Source: Bradyrhizobium lablabi (GTDB lineage Bacteria; Pseudomonadota; Alphaproteobacteria; Rhizobiales; Xanthobacteraceae). Taken from it: a DNA stretch of 64,000 bases. The notes beneath the pieces were generated by a model. The model was not told the DNA's origin. It ran no database searches and saw only the letters and a program-made list of their open reading frames with translations. This document shows positions 18,798 to 27,107 of the stretch, piece by piece; positions within the stretch are counted from its first letter, which is position 1, and every line of letters begins with the position of its first letter. Location: positions 7,722,501-7,786,500 of the forward strand of contig NZ_LT670844.1 in the NCBI RefSeq assembly GCF_900141755.1, in the 5' to 3' direction. Position numbers and translations under genes: made by a program.

Positions 18798-18962
18798 TTA
18801 CGGCCATTGCCGGCGCGCGGTGTTCCGCCAGGCCGCGGTCGTGAGTTCGCAGCGGCTGAACCCAATGTCGCGCAGCGTGCGCTCGTCGAGCCGGTTGATG
18901 CAGTTGAGTTCGGATCGATAGCGGGCGTATCGCCTGATCAGGGCGATTGAAGCGATCAACAT
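18798..18962 (-). CDS. DUF1127 small protein, 54 aa
   Basis: Hand translation gives MLIASIALIRRYARYRSEL then INRLDERTLRDIGFSRCEL and a short tail ending RRQWP. The LDERTLRDIGFSRCEL segment is the DUF1127 motif. AAGGAA lies about 9 nt before the ATG. It is the second DUF1127 gene in this window and is convergent with the DUF3597 gene. Such proteins are very basic and often stress-induced; its target is unknown. Confidence 0.85.
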   Translation of the reverse strand: MLIASIALIRRYARYRSELNCINRLDERTLRDIGFSRCELTTAAWRNTARRQWP

Positions 18963-19096
18963 GATCGTGTTTCCTTATAGATGTTTTGGGGGGAGGCACA
19001 CCGTTGTGCTGAACCGGTTGGTAGCGCCCGCCGCCCAACGGGTTCAGCGCGCCGCAACAAGATTTGCCGGGTCCGGGGGAACGGCGATGAACCTGT

Positions 19097-19375
19097 TCAC
19101 CCCACCAGATCGGCAAATTCCGGATGCTTCTGCAAATAATCCACCACAAAGCCGCAACCGGCGACGACCTTTAGTCCGTCGGTGCGGATCAATTGCAGCG
19201 CGCCTTGCACCAGTTCGGAGGCGATGCCGCGGCCGCGCAAGCTTGGCGGCGTCTCGGTGTGGGTGATGATGACGGTCGATGGCGTCAGGCGATAATTCGC
19301 AAACGCAATCGCGTCCCCGACGTCGAGTTCGAAGCGGCCCTTGGCCTTGTTGTCACGAACGCTGCCTGTCGCCAT
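19097..19375 (-). CDS. COG2388-type GNAT acetyltransferase, 92 aa
   Basis: Short GNAT-fold protein. The motif PSLRGRGIASELVQGALQLI is the acetyl-CoA-binding R/QxxGxG/A loop, and VVAGCGFVVDYLQKHPEF is the typical end. The start at 19375 (MATGSV) is taken in preference to 19396. A paralogue with the same layout and length (20439-20717) lies on the other side of the TPR gene. Substrate unknown; these mini-GNATs are found across bacteria. Confidence 0.82.
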   Translation of the reverse strand: MATGSVRDNKAKGRFELDVGDAIAFANYRLTPSTVIITHTETPPSLRGRGIASELVQGALQLIRTDGLKVVAGCGFVVDYLQKHPEFADLVG

Positions 19376-19482
19376 TTTCCGAAAAACCTTCCGCAAAACC
19401 AGTTCCGTCAGTCATTTAGCCACGTGAACCCGCGGATGCAAACCGGCGACCAAAGGCCATTGGCGCATGGAGGCATTGCAAT

Positions 19483-20442
19483 ATGCGTGTTTTGTCGATG
19501 TTGGCGGCTTCGCTATTCGGCGCAGTGTTGGCGCTCGCGCACCCGCTGCGGGTGGCCGCCCAGGGCGATCAGGTGCTGAGCGATAAAGGCTGGCAGGCCT
19601 GCATCGGCGCCGTCAGCTCAGCGGACGACAGAGTATCGGCCTGCACGGCGGTCATCGACGCCAAGGCGGCGACGGGACGCAAGCTCGCCGCCGCGTATTG
19701 CAACCGCGGCCACGGCCTTACCGAAAAGCGCGAGCTCGACGCCGCGCTCGCCGATCTGGACGAGGCGATCAAGATCGATCCGGCCTTTCCTTGCGCCTAT
19801 ACCAACCGCGGTCGCGTTTATGCCTTCAGGCACGATCTCGATCGCGCGATAGCCGATTATGATGAGGCCATCCGCGTCGATCCCTCCTTCGCGCTCGCCT
19901 ACAACAACCGCGGCGACGCCTGGCTCGGCAAGGGTGATGCCGATCGCGCGCTGGCCGATTTCAACAATGCCGTCAAACTCGATCCGAAGCTCGCCATCGC
20001 CTACGGCAACCGCGGCTATCTCTATTATCTCAGGCGTGACTTTGCGCATGCGACCCAGGATTACGGCATGCAGATAAAGCTTTCGCCTGACGTGCTGGCC
20101 TATATCAACCGCGGCAATGTCTACCGCGATTCCGAACAGCTCGACCGTGCCGCCACGGATTATGCCGAAGCGATCAAACTCGCCCCGACCGACGCGCGGG
20201 GCTGGCGCAACCGCGGCATGATCCGCCTGTTTCAGGGCGACAACAAAGGCGGTCTCGCCGATTACGACAAGGCGCTGCAATACGATCCGGATGACGCCGT
20301 TTCCTGGAATAATCGCGCCCAGGCGAAGCTGCGGCTCGGCGACAAGAAAGGGGCGATCGCGGATTTCAGGCAGGCCCTGCGGCTTCGTTCCGATTTGCGC
20401 AACGCGCGCGACGGCCTGGCGCAGCTCGGCGCCTCGCCCTAA
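19483..20442 (+). CDS. Secreted TPR-repeat protein, 319 aa
   Basis: A signal peptide (MRVLSMLAASLFGAVLALAHP) precedes about seven or eight tetratricopeptide repeats with the recurring AYxNRGxxY and ALADxxxAIKxDP pattern (for example DRAIADYDEAIRVDP). Such periplasmic helical solenoids bind partner proteins. The last bases overlap the stop of the minus-strand acetyltransferase gene (20439-20442), a tail-to-tail overlap of four nt. No catalytic domain is visible. Confidence 0.88.
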   Translation: MRVLSMLAASLFGAVLALAHPLRVAAQGDQVLSDKGWQACIGAVSSADDRVSACTAVIDAKAATGRKLAAAYCNRGHGLTEKRELDAALADLDEAIKIDPAFPCAYTNRGRVYAFRHDLDRAIADYDEAIRVDPSFALAYNNRGDAWLGKGDADRALADFNNAVKLDPKLAIAYGNRGYLYYLRRDFAHATQDYGMQIKLSPDVLAYINRGNVYRDSEQLDRAATDYAEAIKLAPTDARGWRNRGMIRLFQGDNKGGLADYDKALQYDPDDAVSWNNRAQAKLRLGDKKGAIADFRQALRLRSDLRNARDGLAQLGASP

Positions 20443-20717
20443 CTTTTCAGCAAGTCCTGATAGGCAGCATTCTTGTCGATAAAGGCCTTCACGAACGGAC
20501 ACTGCGCGATCACCTTCAGGCCATCGGCCCGCACCTGGTCGAGCGCGCCCTTGATCAGTTTAGAACCGATGCCCTTGCCGCCGAGTTCGGGCGGCACCTC
20601 CGTGTGGATGAAGGTGATGACGCCATCGGCGATTCTGTAATGGGCCGCGGCGAGATGGCCGTCGACCGTGAGTTCGTAACGGTGATGGGTCCTGTTATTG
20701 GAAACTTCGTTTTCCAT
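20439..20717 (-). CDS. COG2388-type GNAT acetyltransferase, 92 aa
   Basis: Paralogue of the protein at 19097-19375: PPELGGKGIGSKLIKGALDQV is the acetyl-CoA loop and VIAQCPFVKAFIDKNAAYQDL the C-terminal signature, with a conserved cysteine. The start used is the ATG at 20717 (MENEVSN); 20726 is also possible. Its TAG stop is interleaved with the TAA of the TPR gene. Acceptor substrate unknown. Confidence 0.85.
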   Translation of the reverse strand: MENEVSNNRTHHRYELTVDGHLAAAHYRIADGVITFIHTEVPPELGGKGIGSKLIKGALDQVRADGLKVIAQCPFVKAFIDKNAAYQDLLKS

Positions 20718-20890
20718 ACCATCCAATCCGTCGGTTCAGACTACAAGATTGCTTCGAACGGGTCTTGCACGCGCCGATAGCTTCCCCACTTTTTCAGGAG
20801 ACATACGCCCGACGCGGCCGGACAGGTCGTTTAACGGAACGTCATGCTCTCCAGCCGCTGACGTATGCCTCTTTTCAAGGGAGGTTTACA

Positions 20891-21295
20891 ATGTCGGACT
20901 TTCGTTATTTCAAAACTCATCGGACATGGGAGGATTGGGCCGGCATGCTGCTTGGCGTGCTGATCGTCCTGTCGCCATGGTTTCCCACGCAGGCAGGCCA
21001 TGAGGTTGTCGATGCCGAGCGCAGCTACGTGATCCTGAATACGTTTGCGGTCGGCATGCTGGTGTTTGGCCTTGCCCAGCTCGAATATGTCGCACTGCGG
21101 CGTTGGGAGGAGGTGGCCGCCATCCTGCTCGCTTTGTGGCTGATTTTCTCGCCCTACGTCTTCGGCTATTCCGGCGATGGGCTGCTGCGTTTCTACCACT
21201 CGACTCTTGGCGGACTCGTACTGCTGCTGGCGGCACTGCAGTTGTGGCAGGACTGGGACCTGAGCGATCAGGACATGCTCAAGCACGGGCAGTAA
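20891..21295 (+). CDS. SPW-repeat membrane protein, 134 aa
   Basis: Four hydrophobic segments with two SPW-type motifs (VLSPWF near residue 28 and IFSPYVFG near 87), the SPW family pattern. A GGGAGG ribosome-binding site precedes the ATG at 20891. It starts with WEDWAGMLLGVLIVLSPW and repeats WEEVAAILLALWLIFSPY, an internal duplication. Function unknown; probably an inner-membrane protein. Confidence 0.85.
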   Translation: MSDFRYFKTHRTWEDWAGMLLGVLIVLSPWFPTQAGHEVVDAERSYVILNTFAVGMLVFGLAQLEYVALRRWEEVAAILLALWLIFSPYVFGYSGDGLLRFYHSTLGGLVLLLAALQLWQDWDLSDQDMLKHGQ

Positions 21296-21382
21296 CGGGG
21301 TGGCGGAAGCGGCGTCGGGCAGCCGTCCGCGATTTTCCGCATGCGGTCTGAACGCTGAGGCCGGCTGCACGCACGAAGGGTG

Positions 21383-21910
21383 ATGACAATCCGGAAGCTC
21401 ACGCTGGTTATCACCGTGCTCGCAGCCGGCTGCGCCCTGGCGCAGCAGCCCGCAAAATTGCCGCCGTTCGATCACGGCAATTATCCGCCGGAGGTGCAAA
21501 AGGCGCTTCGCTATGCCGACGACGAATGCAAGCGGGACGGCGGCGGCGAAGTCACTTTCGCGCCCGATACCGTGCGCAAGCTCGATCTCACCGGCGACGG
21601 TCGCGACGATTACATCGTGTCGTTCGGCGATACCAAATGCGCCGGACAGAGCGCCTTTGCCGCCTTTTGCGGCTCGGGTGGCTGCCTCCTGAACATCTCG
21701 GTGACCTTGCCGAACGGCCGGGTGCGCAAGGTGTTCGACAATTACGTCCGCGGCTACGCGATCCGGCCGGATCCGGCCGATGGAAGCGTTCGCTCCCGCA
21801 CCATTCGTTTCGAGCTGCACGGCGCCTTCTGCGGCGGCCACGGGACGCCGTCCTGCCTCAAGGAAAAGCGCATCACGACGAGGCCGTTCGAGTTCAGGAT
21901 GCCGAAGTGA
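21383..21910 (+). CDS. Secreted hypothetical protein, 175 aa
   Basis: The N-terminus (MTIRKLTLVITVLAAGCALA) is a signal peptide, possibly a lipoprotein signal given the cysteine. The mature part has DLTGDGRDDYIVSFGD, resembling a calcium-binding FG-GAP or dockerin-like DxDxDG loop. Three further cysteines in CAGQSAFAAFCGSGGC and two later (FCGGHGTPSC) suggest disulfides. GTG at 21380 or ATG at 21383 could start it; the ATG is used. No family recognised. Confidence 0.75.
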   Translation: MTIRKLTLVITVLAAGCALAQQPAKLPPFDHGNYPPEVQKALRYADDECKRDGGGEVTFAPDTVRKLDLTGDGRDDYIVSFGDTKCAGQSAFAAFCGSGGCLLNISVTLPNGRVRKVFDNYVRGYAIRPDPADGSVRSRTIRFELHGAFCGGHGTPSCLKEKRITTRPFEFRMPK

Positions 21911-21961
21911 GTTGATGGCATCCGCTTCCAGGTCAGGCGAATCCCTCATTCAAGTCAATAC

Positions 21962-22714
21962 CTACTCAACACATTTCCAATTCTTCTGCACGTGAGGCTC
22001 ACAGGTATTGGTGTTACTCGGGCAAATGTTCACCCGGTTGAGCACGTCAGACAAGCGCGTCGGCAGTGAGTTTTGAATTTGTCGGTAGAACCGTCCGTCG
22101 GTACCTTTATTTTGGTCAACGCAGGCACATTTCAAACGGTCTGGATCAATCTTTGTGCCTGTATCAAATTGTATCCAGGAAACGTTGGTGAGATTGAAGT
22201 CGGGATAGTCTTCCAGAGAAGCGCCCCTGAAATCGGTACCTCCCAAGTAGGCGCCGCTAAAATTCGAGCCGTCAAGCGTGGCATTGCGAAGGTCGGCCTT
22301 GGCGAGATTCGTACAGGCTAAATTGCTGTGAGAGAAATTGGCGCCGGATCCCTTTAGGGCACCCAATTCCATTCTTTCCAGCGATAGCGAGTTGAGATCG
22401 ATACAGTCTGGGAAGATAATTTCGAATGTCGATTGAACGAATGTTCCGCGCCACCAAGCACTGCAATGTCGGGTCAGTGTTTCAATTGCGGCAAGCTGGC
22501 CAACATTTCCCCAATTTTTCTTATCTCCTTGTTGAGTCCAGACGATCGCAGCTCGAAGGGTTGCCCAGGCGCTTTCCTGTCGGCTGGCGGCGCGATCCTG
22601 AAAGCTTACCCAATAGCTCACGACAGTGACGGCTAAGGTAAATGTCCCAACTTTCGCAAGGTGCTTGCTGGCGTCAGAACGGATAAATTTTATGGCTCTC
22701 TGAACGGTACCCAT
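21962..22714 (-). CDS. Membrane-anchored pentapeptide-repeat protein, 250 aa
   Basis: A hydrophobic segment (HLAKVGTFTLAVTVVSYWV, about 18-37) probably anchors it. Residues about 118-165 form pentapeptide repeats of the A(D/N)LxX type: GANFSHSNLACTNLAKADL, then RNATLDGSNFSGAYLGG, then TDFRGASL, enough for two or three coils of a quadrilateral beta-helix. The C-terminal part has several cysteines. The coding sequence is visibly AT-richer than its neighbours and uses less biased codons, suggesting recent acquisition. Function unknown. Confidence 0.82.
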   Translation of the reverse strand: MGTVQRAIKFIRSDASKHLAKVGTFTLAVTVVSYWVSFQDRAASRQESAWATLRAAIVWTQQGDKKNWGNVGQLAAIETLTRHCSAWWRGTFVQSTFEIIFPDCIDLNSLSLERMELGALKGSGANFSHSNLACTNLAKADLRNATLDGSNFSGAYLGGTDFRGASLEDYPDFNLTNVSWIQFDTGTKIDPDRLKCACVDQNKGTDGRFYRQIQNSLPTRLSDVLNRVNICPSNTNTCEPHVQKNWKCVE

Positions 22715-22901
22715 ATGTTGCTCCCACAGCCTAAGATATTAGAGTGCAATTTTAAATTGCATACAAGCAGTTCTTTTGATTCCAGCGGCTTCATTCTCAT
22801 AATCTTCTTGGCTCTCTACCCTTGTCGGAGCGTGCGCGAAGACGATAAACATTGGTCAAGGCAAACCCTTTGATTGCCCTTGATTTCAAGAGGAAACCTC
22901 C

Positions 22902-23102
22902 ATGAAGCTTGTCCTGACCTTGCTCGGCGTCGTCCTGCTCGTCATTGCCGCCGTCTATTTCGTGCTTCCCGCCGATCAACTGCCCGGCTTCTTCCCCGGA
23001 CACGAGACCGGAGTTGCACGGATGCACTACAAACACGGCATCGTCGCAGGCGTGGTCGGTGTGGTGCTGTTGGCCGCGGGCGTATGGATGGGACGACGGT
23101 GA
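22902..23102 (+). CDS. Small two-helix membrane protein, 66 aa
   Basis: Two hydrophobic helices (LVLTLLGVVLLVIAAVYFVL and HGIVAGVVGVVLLAAGVWMG) flank a short Pro-rich loop (PADQLPGFFPGHE). AGAGGAAACCTCC lies just before the ATG. Its TGA touches the reading frame of the acyl-CoA synthetase gene that follows, so the two may be co-transcribed. No family recognised. Confidence 0.78.
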   Translation: MKLVLTLLGVVLLVIAAVYFVLPADQLPGFFPGHETGVARMHYKHGIVAGVVGVVLLAAGVWMGRR

Positions 23103-23125
23103 GCGAGGAGGGCGCAGCATCCGGC

Positions 23126-24739
23126 ATGGGCGGCGCGATGCGCATGTCCCGCCGGGTGATGAATCTTGCGCATTTCTTGACCCAAAATGCGCGCCGGCAC
23201 AGCGAGCGCACCGGCTTCGTCTGGGGCGACCGGTCCTGGACCTGGCGCGAGATCGACGCCGGCGTGTCGCAGCTTGCGGCGGCATTGGCCGCGCGCGGCA
23301 TCGTCAAGGGCGACCGGATCCTGGTCCATTCGAAAAATTGCGACGAGATGTTCTGGTCGATGTTTGCGGCCTTTCGTTTGGGCGCGGTTTGGGTGCCGAC
23401 CAATTTCAGGCTGATGCCGGACGAGGTCGCCTATCTCGCCACCGCCTCCGGCGCCAAGGCGTTCTTGTGTCATAGCGATTTTCCGGAGCATGCCGCCGCC
23501 GTCAAAGCCGCGAGCCCGGCGCTCGGCTTTACCTGGCGGATCGCCGACGGCTCGCTCGGCGAGAAATCCGTGAGCGAGGCGATCGCCGCGCATGCCGGCG
23601 CTCGCGTCGATAACGCCGGCGTCGAGTATGACGATCCCTGCTGGTTCTTTTTCACATCAGGCACCACCGGACGCTCCAAGGCGGCGGTATTGACCCATGG
23701 CCAGATGGCTTTTGTGGTGACGAACCATCTTGCCGACCTGATGCCCGGCACGACCGAGCACGATGCGTCGCTGGTGGTGGCTCCCTTGTCGCATGGCGCA
23801 GGCATCCATCAGCTGGTGCAGTCGGCGCGCGGCGCCAAAACGATCCTGCTGCCGTCGGAGCGTTTTGACGTCAACGAAGCCTTCCGACTGATCGAAACGC
23901 ATCGCGTCAGCAACCTCTTCACCGTGCCGACCATCCTGAAGTTGATGGTCGAAAACCCCGCCATCGATCATTACGACCATTCCTCGCTGCGCTATGTCAT
24001 CTATGCCGGAGCGCCGATGTATCGCGAGGACCAGAAGGCCGCACTGAAAAAGCTCGGCCATGTCTTGGTGCAATATTTTGGCCTCGGCGAAGTCACCGGC
24101 AATATCACCGTGCTGCCGCCGGCGCTGCATCATCCCGAGGACGGGCCACAGACGCGGATCGGCACCTGCGGTTTCGAGCGCACGGGCATGCAGGTCTCGA
24201 TCCAGGACGATCAGGGGCGCGAACTAAAGCCGTTCGAGACCGGTGAGATCTGTGTCATCGGCCCTGCCGTGTTCGCCGGCTATTTTGATAATCCCGAGGC
24301 GAATGCAAAAGCGTTTCGCGATGGCTGGTTCCGTACCGGCGATCTCGGCCACATGGACAAAGAGGGTTTTGTCTATATCACCGGCCGCGCTTCCGACATG
24401 TACATATCGGGCGGATCCAACATCTACCCGCGCGAGGTGGAAGAAAAAATCCTCACCCATCCCGCGATCGGCGAGGTCGCCGTGCTCGGCGTGCCGGATC
24501 CGGTGTGGGGCGAGGTCGGCGTCGCCGTCTGCGTGCCGCGCGAGGGCGCGAGCCCCGTGACCGAGTTGGAATTGGCAGGCTACCTCGCGACCAAAATGCC
24601 GCGCTACAAAATGCCGAAACGGTTTTTCTTCTGGGAGGCACTGCCAAAGTCTGGCTACGGCAAAATACCAAAACGGCTGGTGCGCGATGAGCTGGAGGCG
24701 CGCGGCCTGCTCGATCTCACCACCAAGCAGACGGGTTGA
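23126..24739 (+). CDS. AMP-forming acyl-CoA synthetase, 537 aa
   Basis: This enzyme activates a carboxylic acid with ATP and CoA. The P-loop FFTSGTTGRSKAAVLTH (about 175-191), the mid-motif YFGLGEVTG, the A8 hinge YITGRASDMYISGGSN and the catalytic lysine in SGYGKIPKRLVRDEL are all intact. Substrate cannot be read from sequence. The start is uncertain (23126, 23144 or 23159; homologues of this type begin near MSRRVMNLAHFLT). Its stop overlaps the ATG of the DUF296 gene (TGATG). Confidence 0.88.
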   Translation: MGGAMRMSRRVMNLAHFLTQNARRHSERTGFVWGDRSWTWREIDAGVSQLAAALAARGIVKGDRILVHSKNCDEMFWSMFAAFRLGAVWVPTNFRLMPDEVAYLATASGAKAFLCHSDFPEHAAAVKAASPALGFTWRIADGSLGEKSVSEAIAAHAGARVDNAGVEYDDPCWFFFTSGTTGRSKAAVLTHGQMAFVVTNHLADLMPGTTEHDASLVVAPLSHGAGIHQLVQSARGAKTILLPSERFDVNEAFRLIETHRVSNLFTVPTILKLMVENPAIDHYDHSSLRYVIYAGAPMYREDQKAALKKLGHVLVQYFGLGEVTGNITVLPPALHHPEDGPQTRIGTCGFERTGMQVSIQDDQGRELKPFETGEICVIGPAVFAGYFDNPEANAKAFRDGWFRTGDLGHMDKEGFVYITGRASDMYISGGSNIYPREVEEKILTHPAIGEVAVLGVPDPVWGEVGVAVCVPREGASPVTELELAGYLATKMPRYKMPKRFFFWEALPKSGYGKIPKRLVRDELEARGLLDLTTKQTG

Positions 24740-25620
24740 TGCGAATCATCGCTCAGCCCGGCCCGCCCGCGCCCGAACGCATCCAATGGGTTGCCGCGCG
24801 TGGCCGCGCGTTCTCCTTCACGCTGCAAGCCGGCCTGCCATTGCTCGAAGCCGCGCGCCGCGGTTTTGCGGCGGAAGGATTCACGAGCGGCACACTGAAC
24901 ATCAGGGGCGGGGCGCTCGGCCCGTTTGCCTATGTCATGCCGGCACTGTCAAAGACCGGCGAGAACGCGGCGTTTTATAGCGACATGTTTCGGCCCACGG
25001 GCGTCACGCGGCTGAGGATGGGAGCGATGACGCTGGGACGGCGCGACGGCGCCGCCTTTTTCCATTGCCACGCGCTGTGGACGGAGGCCGACGGGCGCCC
25101 CGGCGGCGGCCATATTTTGCCGGAGGAGACGATTGTCGCCGAACCTTTCGAGGTGGAAGCCTTCGGCCTCGATGGCGCAGTGTTCACGGCGGCGCCCGAC
25201 CCCGAGACAAATTTCAAACTGTTTGGGCCGGTGGAGAGCGCGACGACGGGAGCCAAAACGACGCACCGCGCGTTCGCGCTGCGGCTGCGGCCGAACCAGG
25301 ATTTTGCCGGCGCGCTCGAGGCGTTTTGCGGGGGGCGCGGGATTATCCGTGCAAAACTCCATGGCGGCGTCGGCAGCATCATCGGCGCGCGTTTTGTGGA
25401 TGGTCGCATTGTAAAACCGTTTGCGACGGAGATGGCGGTCCGGTCCGGCGTCATTGCTCCGGGCGCGGACGGCGCGTTGGACGCCAAGCTCGACGTTGCG
25501 CTCGTTGACTATACGGGCGGTCTCGCCGAGGGCCGGCTGATCCGCGGCGACAATCCGGTGCTGATGACGATGGAGTTGGTGCTGGAGGTGATCGAGGGGA
25601 CCGTAATTCGTGTGCAATGA
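24739..25620 (+). CDS. Protein with two DUF296 (PPC-like) domains, 293 aa
   Basis: Two related halves are seen. The first carries CHALWTEADGRPGGGHILPE, the second KLHGGVGSIIGARFVDGR with TEMAVRSGVI; both match the PCC/DUF296 trimeric fold that in other bacteria occurs as a single domain. The histidines in the first half could bind metal. It is translationally coupled to the acyl-CoA synthetase (overlap at 24739), suggesting a shared pathway for an aromatic or short acid; that is inference. Confidence 0.75.
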   Translation: MRIIAQPGPPAPERIQWVAARGRAFSFTLQAGLPLLEAARRGFAAEGFTSGTLNIRGGALGPFAYVMPALSKTGENAAFYSDMFRPTGVTRLRMGAMTLGRRDGAAFFHCHALWTEADGRPGGGHILPEETIVAEPFEVEAFGLDGAVFTAAPDPETNFKLFGPVESATTGAKTTHRAFALRLRPNQDFAGALEAFCGGRGIIRAKLHGGVGSIIGARFVDGRIVKPFATEMAVRSGVIAPGADGALDAKLDVALVDYTGGLAEGRLIRGDNPVLMTMELVLEVIEGTVIRVQ

Positions 25621-25624
25621 AGTT

Positions 25625-25705
25625 GTAGGATGGGTTGAGCCCTTCGCGAAACCCATCAATGCTTCGCACGAGATGATGGGTTTCGAAGGGCTCAACCCAT
25701 CCTAC
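25625..25705. repeat. GTAGGATGGGTTGAGC palindromic repeat, copy 1
   Basis: GTAGGATGGGTTGAGCCCTT on the left and its complement AAGGGCTCAACCCATCCTAC on the right, with an inner inverted AACCCATC/GATGGGTT. A related, longer copy is at 29096-29209. Confidence 0.8.
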
Positions 25706-25759
25706 GCAAAATTCCGTTTCACTTTTCAAACAGCCAGTCCGGCAATGACATCGGACATA

Positions 25760-26310
25760 AATCCGCAATCCCGCGACGCAATGCGCCCGAGTTGTGCGTC
25801 AATCATCCGCCCCAAAAAGAAGGGCGTGGGGAATGCCGGGCGCACGGTGCACCCGCAGCCTCGTGTGCAAAGGTGGAGTGTAGAAAGCACACGAGTAGTC
25901 ACGGTCGCACCGGAATCACCCGGCATCCCCGCACGCAATGGTCTTACGGCTTATATCGTGCTCTCCCCGGTGACCGGGCTTTCTTGCCACCGTCATCCCT
26001 GAGAAGCCTGCTTCTCAAGAACTTGACGCCAGCGTCGGGGCGCCAGGACCACACGGTTTTGCCGTACGCGACACGCCTGCGCCTAAGCCTTCGGCGGGCT
26101 TGGTACCCGTCCGCCGAAACTCCAGCGAAAGCGGAAACAGCGCCATTCGTCCGCACACTCCGTGCCGCTGAAAGCGATCACATCGCGTGCCTGACGCCGC
26201 CGCGTCCATCGCATCCCGCCCCGCGTCGATGACGATGGCCAACGCCCCTCTGTGGGACGGGATGGCAAATCATATAGCTTGATTTGCGTTTCGGAAAAAC
26301 AGAAATATCT
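25760..26310. repeat. Long dispersed repeat (about 550 bp), non-coding
   Basis: I recognise this from memory as a sequence present in many copies in Bradyrhizobium/Rhodopseudomonas-type genomes. It runs from CCCGCGACGCAATGCGCCCG, through GTGCTCTCCCCGGTGACCGG and GGCGCCAGGACCACACGG, to CATCCCGCCCCGCGTCGATGACG. Small open frames inside it (25610-26002, 25792-26232) are often annotated as hypothetical proteins, but they have no ribosome-binding sites and appear to be by-products. The edges are approximate. With the adjoining palindrome it fills the 816-nt gap between the DUF296 and higB genes. Confidence 0.6.
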
Positions 26311-26436
26311 TTGCGAATGGGGCTGGACAGAACGTTAGCATTGGTAGATGGCCTGATTTGCCCGTCGGGCAATCGGTACTCTCATGGCGCGACTATCCGC
26401 ATTGATATTCACCGTTTCCCGTAGTATGTTATTGCC

Positions 26437-26725
26437 ATGATCAGGTCGTGGCGGAATTCTGCAGCCCGCAAGGTCTGGGATGGCGAGCGGCCGAACCAGT
26501 TTCGAGGACTGGATTTCGAGGCCGCCGTCGATCTGTTACTGGCGTTGAATGTCGCCAAATCGCTCGGCGATCTCAGCCCCTTGAAAAGCGTCGGCCTGCA
26601 CAAGCTCAAAGGCGATCGACGGGGACAATGGGGCGATGACAGTGAACGACCGCTGGCGCATTTGTTTCGAATTTCGCAAGGGCGATGCGCACGAGGTCGA
26701 AATCGTTGACTACCACAGAGGTTGA
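26437..26725 (+). pseudogene. higB: higB toxin gene with a one-base frameshift
   Basis: The first 65 codons read as a RelE/HigB toxin (MIRSWRNSAARKVWDGE, VGLHKLKGDRRGQW). At 26630-26633 there is a run of four G. Read with three G, the frame continues as AMTVNDRWRICFEF then KGDAHEVEIVDYHRG and stops at 26723-26725, the normal HigB ending; as written, it shifts and ends at 26709 in an unrelated tail lacking the catalytic-surface residues. HigB cleaves mRNA on ribosomes. Either the toxin is dead or the run is a sequencing error. The antitoxin follows directly. Confidence 0.85.
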
Positions 26726-26730
26726 ACGCC

Positions 26731-27018
26731 ATGGCTCCTGTTGTACACCCCGGCCGTTTGTTGAAGCGCGAATTGGTCGCGCGAAAGCTCAGCGCCAACC
26801 GCCTGTCGCTGGATATCGGCGTTCCCTCCGGCCGTATTACCGACATCCTCAACGGCCGCCGCGCGATCACGGCCGATACCGCGGTGCGGCTCGGTCGGTA
26901 TTTTGGCAACAGCGCGCAGTTCTGGCTGGACCTGCAGGGTCAATACGACATCGGCGTGGTCGAGCGGGAGAAGGGCGCCGAGATTACCAGGCGCGTCAGG
27001 CCGGCAGATGCGGCATGA
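26731..27018 (+). CDS. higA: HigA antitoxin, 95 aa
   Basis: XRE-type helix-turn-helix protein (LLKRELVARKLSANRLSLDI, GVPSGRITDILNGRRAIT, DTAVRLGRYFGNSAQFW), the HigA family. It neutralises HigB and represses the operon. ATG at 26731 is used; a TTG at 26722 overlapping the restored higB stop is possible. The antitoxin is intact while the toxin frame is broken, the usual order of decay since loss of the antitoxin first would be harmful. Confidence 0.9.
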   Translation: MAPVVHPGRLLKRELVARKLSANRLSLDIGVPSGRITDILNGRRAITADTAVRLGRYFGNSAQFWLDLQGQYDIGVVEREKGAEITRRVRPADAA

Positions 27019-27107
27019 GCCGGCCGACCGCCAGACCTCGAACTCTTCTGATTTTCGCATTATAGCTTCTCCTGCTTCATGGAGTCAGGCGACCAGCGTT
27101 TGGGCAA

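Noticed and set aside
25792..26232. Open frames inside the long dispersed repeat
   Set aside because: They belong to a repeated non-coding sequence and have no start signals or conserved domains.
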